DNA of 46,693 nucleotides. Origin: Bdellovibrionaceae bacterium UBA6502. Its GTDB lineage: Bacteria; Bdellovibrionota; Bdellovibrionia; Bdellovibrionales; UBA840. How positions within the stretch are numbered: the first letter of the stretch is position 1; each line of letters opens with the position of its first letter. Where the stretch lies: contig DJMA01000022.1 in assembly GCA_002436415.1 (NCBI GenBank), positions 1 to 46,693 on the forward strand, written 5' to 3'. A program made the translations under genes and the position numbers. A model generated the notes under the pieces. That model had not been told where the DNA came from. It worked only from the letters and a program-made list of their open reading frames with translations, and did no database searches. Of this stretch, positions 40,604 through 46,693 are shown one piece after another.

Positions 40604-43597
40604 ATGCGTGTTTTGAAAAACTTTATAGTTTTAGGATTCATCCTTTTTCTAAGTGCATGCTTAGAAAATTCATCTAGCGTTAATCAATCCAGTTCTAGCT
40701 TAAGCAACAAAAGCATCAGCATTTCCGTGAAAGATACCGTTTTAAAAGAAAATGACAATGGCTCTTACTACGCCAGCGTTGAGGTAAAATTTAGTCAGGC
40801 ATTACTATCAGCTGAGAACCTAACTTTTACCACAGTGGATGGAACTGCCAGAAGCGGTAAAGATTTTGAAGACAAAAGTTTTTTCGTAAAAGCGCCTGCA
40901 GGAGCTACCTCAGTTGTTGTGGAGGGCATTGAGATTTTAGGTGATGTTATTTACGAAAACGATGAAGTCTTTTATTTAAAAGCTTTTGATACAGATGCTT
41001 TTGATTCAGAAAAATCAAAACCTCAAGCCACCATTACAATTAGTGATGATGATAGCCCACCAAGTTTAAAAATTGATGATGCAACAAACTTTGAAATGAA
41101 CAAATTGGCTTTTAAAGTGACTGCTGAATCCGTATCAGAGGTGGATATTCTAATAGATTATGTTACGCAAGATCTTTCAGAAGCCACTCCAGACAAAGAT
41201 TACGACTCCAGTGCGGGGCAAGTAATATTAAGCGCGGGCAGTTTAACAACGGAAGTTTTAATTTTTGCTCCTTATGATAAGCTAAATGAAAATGTAGAAA
41301 CTTTTGGTGTAAAAATTAGTTCCCCTACCCCTGATATAGTTATCACTGATGATACGGCAATTGGAAGCATCGTTGATAACAATGACTTACCTTTCGTAAA
41401 CTTTGCTGAAAGCTCTGTGGAATACTATGAAAGCCAAGGCACCGCTACTATTACTGTAGTGCTTGATGAAGTTTCAGGAAAAGATGTTGTAGTTCCAATT
41501 AGCGTATCATCTAATGATTTATCTCCAAGTGAGTACGACAGCTTTCCTGTGAGTATTACAATTACTGCTGGTTCATTAACAGCTACTGGTAGTTTCACTC
41601 TTTATGATGATGAATTAAAAGAGTCATCAGAGACAGTGGTTTTTGAAATCGATAGCTCGATCACTGACGCAAATAGAGGTTCTCAAAAAACTTTAACAAT
41701 GAAAATCGCTGAGAGTGATGGTTTGCCTGAAAATCTTAATAAGCTTGCCGAAAAAGGCCTTGGCTTTGCCGTTACTGGAGAGTTCTACAAAGATCGTATC
41801 ATAGCTAGAACTCTTGGTGATCTAGATGGTGATGGCGCCGATGACATCATTATACAAAACACTTCTGGAGTTAGCCCAAATAACAACAGAAGGTATTATG
41901 TTTTTTGGGGACGAGATAAATACACTTCTGATTTTAAATTAAGCCCAAGTATTTTAAGCTCTGACATCAACTTGTATACTAGTAGCTCTAGTTCAGACGA
42001 TGGTGATACTTTTATAGGTATGGGCGATGTAAATTGCGATGGGTATGACGATGTGTACGCAGACCTTAACTCTAGATACCTTATATTTGGGCAAAGTACT
42101 CGCCCCACAGGAACACTTAGTGACTTTGTTTCCAATTCCTCAACGCCAAGTACCATTATGAGGAATATGGGAGACATTAATGGCGATGGTTGTAATGACC
42201 TTGCTTACTCAAATTCAAGTCACGACATAGATTCATCAACAAATAACAACTCTAATGAAGGTAGTTTCTACCTAACCTACTCCAATTCTGACATTCAAAA
42301 TATTGGAAACACCTTTTCACTAACTGCTAGTTATGACTTAAAAATGATTGGTGGCTGGAGTGGACATCGCATAGGTAACCAATCATCAAGTTCTGCCGTT
42401 GGAGACGTTAATGCTGATGGCTATGATGATATTATGATAGGAATGTCATCCGGGAGAACTTATATTTTCTGGGGACAAGAATCATCTTTCGGTGAAATTT
42501 TTCCAGCGGATTATGCAACTTATGGCATTATGACTGCTGCTAAAAACTCACAAAACTCTTCCCTAGAAGCGCTCGGAACCAACCGCACAATTGATATGAA
42601 CTTTGATGGAATTAATGACTTATTAATTAAAGACCATTGGAATCAATTAGTCTACAATGCTCCTGGCAAAACTAGTGGTTGGACGACACAAAGCTATACC
42701 TATGGTACAAATCCTACCAGTCACAATGCCATTTCTTGGGATATTAACGAATCTAGTGGGGTTAAATTTATTGATCTAAATGCGGATGGATACCTAGATT
42801 TTGTTCAAAGCGTTTCTGTGGACGATGATGACAGTAGACTTTCTGCAATTTATGTAAAATGGGGAGAGCCCTATAACTCTCAACTTTATTATATAGCATC
42901 AAGTTACGATCACGTAATCTACGGGGAAAAACAAGGTTGGGATTCAGAATCTTTTATTCAGGGAGATTTTAATGGTGATGGAATCGAAGATTTCTCTATT
43001 AGTACCCGTTACGCCTACACAGACAACCTTGATGACGGAAAGGTGTATGTAATTTATGGCGGAAATCTAACCAATAGCATCGACCGTTTAGGAACTAGTG
43101 GAGACGATACACTTACTGGTAGCTCTGCTGACGAAGTCTTTTTTGGCGCAGCCGGAAACGATACACTTATCGGTAACGGAGGAGAAGATTACCTACAAGG
43201 TGGAGCTGGTGATGACCACATTGAAATCTCTGACTACGATTTTAGAGGAATCGATGGTGGACCTGGCTTTGATTTTGTTCGACTTAGAAATTATAATTTA
43301 GATCTATCGAGCGGAGCCGTTGCAAAATTTAGAAATGTAGAAGGCTTTGATCTAAGCGAATCGAGTACTTCTGAAACACTAAGTTTAGGTAGAGCTGCAG
43401 CTCTCAAACTGAACAAGACTAAAAAACTATATGTAAAAGCAAGTAGCAATGATGTAGTAAATTTAAGTGGTCCCTCTGGAACATGGACTGCGAATGGAAC
43501 AATTACTAAAGACAGCATTACCTACAATGTGTATGAAAACACTAAAAGTGTTGCTGTTATATATGTACAAACAGGAGCAAGTATTAACTTGCCTTAA
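40604..43597 (+). CDS. Calx-beta / FG-GAP propeller / RTX surface lipoprotein
   Basis: Lipoprotein of 997 residues. ATG at 40604 (GGAG upstream) gives a signal with lipobox LSAC. About 25-375 hold three Calx-beta-like domains (VDGTARSGKDF, DYDSSAGQV, EYDSFPVSI). Then come seven Ca-binding FG-GAP repeats with DxDxDG-type loops (GDLDGDGADD, GDVNCDGYDD, GDINGDGCND, GDVNADGYDD, DMNFDGINDL, DLNADGYLDF, GDFNGDGIED), enough for one seven-bladed integrin-alpha-like propeller. An RTX stretch follows (GDDTLTGSSADEV, GGAGDDHI), then about 110 residues of unknown fold. A Ca-dependent adhesin on the cell surface is likely. No type I secretion genes are nearby. A paralogue follows after 14 bp. Confidence 0.85.
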   Translation: MRVLKNFIVLGFILFLSACLENSSSVNQSSSSLSNKSISISVKDTVLKENDNGSYYASVEVKFSQALLSAENLTFTTVDGTARSGKDFEDKSFFVKAPAGATSVVVEGIEILGDVIYENDEVFYLKAFDTDAFDSEKSKPQATITISDDDSPPSLKIDDATNFEMNKLAFKVTAESVSEVDILIDYVTQDLSEATPDKDYDSSAGQVILSAGSLTTEVLIFAPYDKLNENVETFGVKISSPTPDIVITDDTAIGSIVDNNDLPFVNFAESSVEYYESQGTATITVVLDEVSGKDVVVPISVSSNDLSPSEYDSFPVSITITAGSLTATGSFTLYDDELKESSETVVFEIDSSITDANRGSQKTLTMKIAESDGLPENLNKLAEKGLGFAVTGEFYKDRIIARTLGDLDGDGADDIIIQNTSGVSPNNNRRYYVFWGRDKYTSDFKLSPSILSSDINLYTSSSSSDDGDTFIGMGDVNCDGYDDVYADLNSRYLIFGQSTRPTGTLSDFVSNSSTPSTIMRNMGDINGDGCNDLAYSNSSHDIDSSTNNNSNEGSFYLTYSNSDIQNIGNTFSLTASYDLKMIGGWSGHRIGNQSSSSAVGDVNADGYDDIMIGMSSGRTYIFWGQESSFGEIFPADYATYGIMTAAKNSQNSSLEALGTNRTIDMNFDGINDLLIKDHWNQLVYNAPGKTSGWTTQSYTYGTNPTSHNAISWDINESSGVKFIDLNADGYLDFVQSVSVDDDDSRLSAIYVKWGEPYNSQLYYIASSYDHVIYGEKQGWDSESFIQGDFNGDGIEDFSISTRYAYTDNLDDGKVYVIYGGNLTNSIDRLGTSGDDTLTGSSADEVFFGAAGNDTLIGNGGEDYLQGGAGDDHIEISDYDFRGIDGGPGFDFVRLRNYNLDLSSGAVAKFRNVEGFDLSESSTSETLSLGRAAALKLNKTKKLYVKASSNDVVNLSGPSGTWTANGTITKDSITYNVYENTKSVAVIYVQTGASINLP

Positions 43598-43611
43598 AGA
43601 GGACAAAGAAA

Positions 43612-46600
43612 TTGAATAAGATTTTGATAAAATCCATTCTATCTTTTAACCTGGTGTTTCTAAGTGCCTGCTTAGAAAACACTTCCTCTATATTAGAACA
43701 AGAAATCACGACACAAAATGAAAACATTGCAATTACAGTTTCTGACGTTAACGTAACTGAAACTAATTCTGGATATTATACTTTTGAACTTGAAATTGTT
43801 TTTAGTGAACCTTTAGTGGCTAATGCAAACCTGTCTATCACAAGCATTGATGGTACTGCACGTAGTGGAAAAGACTTCGTTGCAGTCTCTGAGAGAATCT
43901 CGGCTCCGAAAGGCGCTCGAAGTATTAAAATACCTAACGTACAAATCATTGGCGAAAATATTTATGAAAATAACGAAAGCTTTTACATTAAGGCCACCAC
44001 GGATAGTACCTTTAGTTTTGCTGACTCAAAAAATGTTGGAACCGTGACAATTATCAATGATGACTTACCACCAAAACTAAGCATTAAAGATGCTACAGCA
44101 AAAGAATTAAATAAGTTGGTTTTTAAAGTTGAAGCAGACGTTCAAGCGGAAGTAGATATCTTAATCGATTATGTTACCCTAGATCTTTCCGATGCAATCC
44201 CTGCAGTGGACTATGACTCTAGTAGTGGTCAGGTTGTATTAAAATCAGAAACAAGTGTTGTTGAAATTCAAATATTTGCACCATACGACGAGCTTAATGA
44301 AGATGAGGAAGTCTTTGGAGTATCTGTAAGCTCGCCAAACAGCGATGTTATATTTACTGATAACAGTGCCATTGGTACAATCGTCGACAACAATGGTCTA
44401 CCTTTTGTGAGCTTTTCTCAGTCCAGTGTAGAGTATTATGAAACACAAGGAACAGCTTTAATTACACTTGAACTAGATCAGATCTCAGGAAAAGATGTAG
44501 TGGTTCCTTTAACAGTTACTACCAATGAATTGAACTCAGATGAATATAGCGGCCTACCAACAAGCATTACCATTCCTGAAGGCAGCCTTAGTAAAACAGT
44601 AAGTTTTAACTTATATGATGATGAAAACATGGAAGCATCAGAGAAATTAGTGCTTGAAATCGACTCTTCCATAGAAGATGCAAACCGAGGAACGAATAAA
44701 ACTTTTAGCATTACCATTGCCGAAAGTGATGGTCTTCCTGAAAATTTATCCAATTTAGTAGAAAAAGGAATCGGTTTTCATATAGACGGTAGCTTCTACA
44801 AAGATCAAATCATGCTTCGACCAATTGGTGATATTGACAATGACGGTAAAGATGATTTGATGGCTTACAATGATTATGGTGTAACACCTAACAACCAAAA
44901 GCGTAGCTATCTTTTTTATGGACGTGATCGCTACACAGAAAACTTTGTCCTATCCCCTAGCATCGAAACTGTAGATATAGACTATTTGAGCACCACTAGT
45001 GGAGCTAGTTACGGAAGTAATTACTTTCAACTTCCAGATATTAATTGTGATGGTATCGATGACTATATGTACATCTATAATTACAATACCACCTACTACT
45101 ACATGGCCGGCACTCAGGGGAGATTCAATGCCGGTGATGATCTAAGCTTGTTTCTTACACGTTACAACACCCCAAATCTTAACAGTGCCTATAAAAATGT
45201 AGGAGACATCAATGGCGATGGTTGCGACGATATATCCACCACTCATACCTCTTACGAAGTAGACTCCTCTGAAGATGTAATAGAAGAAGAAGGGCGATTG
45301 TTCTTTGCCTACAATGACGGTACCAGTTATTCAGGGACAACCAATCCTAGTGTTAATTCTTCTACCGCTGATTTTACAATAACTGGACATAAAGACAAAG
45401 AGCAAGTTGGAAAGAACTATTCTGCATCGAAAATTGGTGACATTAACGGGGACGGATATGACGATCTTTTTTATGGTAATCGTTTCTCCCAAGCGAGCAT
45501 TCTTCCAGGAAAAGAAACCCAATACACAAGTTTCACAACCGATGACCTAGGTGCGCAAGGCGGAGCAATAATATCATCTAGATTCTATGCTACCGGCACA
45601 CCTCTTCATGTTCCAAGCTCCAAATATACCGCTGACGTTAATTTTGATGGCTATGAGGATATTATTATATACGCCAGAGCAGCAAGGCAGCTAATGATAT
45701 TACCTGGCAAATCAAGCCTGTACGCTGATTATAACTATTATGGAACTAATCCTAGTTCTTACAATGCTCAAATTTATGAATTCTACACCAGCAGTGGAAT
45801 GCTAGAAGTATTTGATTTTAATGGAGATGGATATTTAGATGTACTTTTTGGAGTAGCTTCTGATGACAGGAATGGAGGTCCTCGCCTATCCAGTATCTTT
45901 GTAAAATGGGGAAGCCCTTATGTCGCGGGTACAATCACAATGGACGATGATTATGACCATAAAATACTTGGTGAATTTCAAGGTTGGTATCTAAACAGCA
46001 TGGACAGCGCTGACATCAATGGTGATGGAATATTCGATCTAATTTTAAATTACTCAAATGCCTACACTTCTCAACTTGAATCTGGAAGAAGTTACGTAAT
46101 ATACGGCGGTAATCTAACGGACGCAATGGACATCATTGGCACCAATGCAAATGATACTCTCACGGGTACTAGCTCTGCGGAAGTTATCTTTGGCGGTAAA
46201 GGTGACGATAACATCATTGGCGGCGGCGGAGCTGATTATATTCAAGGAGCTTCTGGTGATGATAGCATTCAAATTTCAGACTACGATTTCCGTGCAATCG
46301 ACGGAGGACCTGGAAAAGATTTTGTCGCTTTAAAATCCTACAACCTTGATCTATCAGCTGGCACAGTCGCTAAATTCAGAAACATTGAAGGTTTTGATCT
46401 TAAAAGCTCCAGCACAGCAGAAACCCTAAGCATTGGTAGAGCTGCTGTAAATAAATTAAATAAAACGAAAAAGCTATATATTAAAGGCTCAGTCAACGAC
46501 ACAGTTAACATTGTCGACACCACCGGAACATGGTCGTCCAATGGGACTACTACGGTGGATTCTGTTAATTATACTATTTATGAGAGTACTAAGACTCGGG

Positions 46601-46644
46601 CTGTTGTTTATATTGAGTCAGGCGTAAACGTGGGGCTCCCTTAA
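43612..46644 (+). CDS. Paralogous Calx-beta / FG-GAP propeller / RTX surface lipoprotein
   Basis: Lipoprotein of 1010 residues with the same layout as the preceding gene: lipobox LSAC, three Calx-beta-like domains (IDGTARSGKDF shared), seven FG-GAP loops (GDIDNDGKDD, DINCDGIDDY, GDINGDGCDD, GDINGDGYDD, DVNFDGYEDI, DFNGDGYLDV, DINGDGIFDL), an RTX stretch (ANDTLTGTSSAEV, GGGGADYI) and the shared C-terminal region ending in LP. Identity by eye is high in the RTX and C-terminal parts and lower in the propeller faces. The start is TTG, with GAGGA about seven bases before it, 14 bp after the first gene, so an operon from tandem duplication. The stop codon touches a mobile-element end. Confidence 0.85.
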   Translation: MNKILIKSILSFNLVFLSACLENTSSILEQEITTQNENIAITVSDVNVTETNSGYYTFELEIVFSEPLVANANLSITSIDGTARSGKDFVAVSERISAPKGARSIKIPNVQIIGENIYENNESFYIKATTDSTFSFADSKNVGTVTIINDDLPPKLSIKDATAKELNKLVFKVEADVQAEVDILIDYVTLDLSDAIPAVDYDSSSGQVVLKSETSVVEIQIFAPYDELNEDEEVFGVSVSSPNSDVIFTDNSAIGTIVDNNGLPFVSFSQSSVEYYETQGTALITLELDQISGKDVVVPLTVTTNELNSDEYSGLPTSITIPEGSLSKTVSFNLYDDENMEASEKLVLEIDSSIEDANRGTNKTFSITIAESDGLPENLSNLVEKGIGFHIDGSFYKDQIMLRPIGDIDNDGKDDLMAYNDYGVTPNNQKRSYLFYGRDRYTENFVLSPSIETVDIDYLSTTSGASYGSNYFQLPDINCDGIDDYMYIYNYNTTYYYMAGTQGRFNAGDDLSLFLTRYNTPNLNSAYKNVGDINGDGCDDISTTHTSYEVDSSEDVIEEEGRLFFAYNDGTSYSGTTNPSVNSSTADFTITGHKDKEQVGKNYSASKIGDINGDGYDDLFYGNRFSQASILPGKETQYTSFTTDDLGAQGGAIISSRFYATGTPLHVPSSKYTADVNFDGYEDIIIYARAARQLMILPGKSSLYADYNYYGTNPSSYNAQIYEFYTSSGMLEVFDFNGDGYLDVLFGVASDDRNGGPRLSSIFVKWGSPYVAGTITMDDDYDHKILGEFQGWYLNSMDSADINGDGIFDLILNYSNAYTSQLESGRSYVIYGGNLTDAMDIIGTNANDTLTGTSSAEVIFGGKGDDNIIGGGGADYIQGASGDDSIQISDYDFRAIDGGPGKDFVALKSYNLDLSAGTVAKFRNIEGFDLKSSSTAETLSIGRAAVNKLNKTKKLYIKGSVNDTVNIVDTTGTWSSNGTTTVDSVNYTIYESTKTRAVVYIESGVNVGLP

Positions 46645-46693
46645 ACTGGCCCCTTTAATTGCGGATGAGATACTCTAAGCCATTGAATCGGTA
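46644..46693. mobile_element. End of a larger mobile element, running out of the window
   Basis: Bases 46644-46667 match the 24-bp terminal repeat of the element at 23585 at 22 of 24 positions, and the match continues inward (GCGGATGA, then CTAAGCC-TTGAA). It begins at the last base of the preceding stop codon. Probably the left end of an autonomous relative whose transposase lies beyond base 46693. Confidence 0.65.

Noticed and set aside
40604..46644. RTX proteins as part of a type I secretion locus
   Set aside because: Both carry a Sec signal with lipobox, and no ABC transporter or membrane-fusion gene lies nearby.

Overview
The window reads like a chromosome segment from an AT-rich, Gram-negative bacterium, most plausibly a member of the Bdellovibrionota (low-GC Bdellovibrio or Bacteriovorax type). 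The support is indirect: very many Sec- or lipobox-exported proteins, lipoproteins with the FQNC/YQNC anchor seen in that group, frequent TTG starts, and a DUF1501-like/c-haem envelope module. No rRNA, tRNA or CRISPR array was seen.

Positions 1-16,900 look like an accessory 'secretome' island. Single genes, mostly on the minus strand, encode exported proteins: a trypsin-like protease, a leucine-rich-repeat protein, a 12-repeat propeller lipoprotein, an HExxH metallopeptidase candidate, a large unrecognised secreted protein and several small Cys-containing proteins. Between them lie one nearly complete ISNCY-like transposase gene, a left-end fragment, a right-half pseudogene, a 369-bp internally deleted mini-element and a 27-bp scrap. 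The most notable observation is a 17-nt box (consensus CGTAAACTATTTAGACA) lying 99-115 nt upstream of the start codon of six of these exported-protein genes, with a -10-like hexamer 59-61 nt past the box in five of them. This looks like a shared activator site of an undescribed regulon.

Positions 16,900-26,200 hold more ordinary genes: a membrane protein, a divergent PLP decarboxylase/Rieske oxygenase pair, an O-methyltransferase-like protein, a Cys-repeat secreted protein, a RelA/SpoT-type HD hydrolase that carries an export signal, and an AraJ-like MFS transporter. A 152-bp element with 24-bp perfect terminal inverted repeats sits at 23,585, and a related end sits at the window's last 50 bases. 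A 51-codon relic of an ammonium transporter lies at 26,468.

Positions 26,685-31,604 form an envelope module: a translationally coupled minus-strand operon (CxxCH protein, Tat-exported DUF1501-like protein, lipoprotein) facing a dihaem c-type lipoprotein. Then come a secreted beta-rich protein, an RMD1/DUF155 protein, an array of DnaA-box-like repeats in 11-bp phase, and a Tyr/Ser/Cys-repeat lipoprotein.

Positions 34,087-38,034 are a four-gene operon: two exported proteins sharing a Cys-pair motif (one with a long Met/Gly-rich tail), an OmpR-type response regulator and a histidine kinase whose periplasmic loop is rich in Pro, His and Met. It may be an envelope-stress or metal-sensing system. 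A convergent Cache-PAS kinase with a degenerate ATP-binding domain follows. The window ends with two tandem ~1000-residue lipoproteins that combine Calx-beta-like domains, a seven-repeat FG-GAP (integrin-like) propeller and an RTX stretch, probably surface adhesins.
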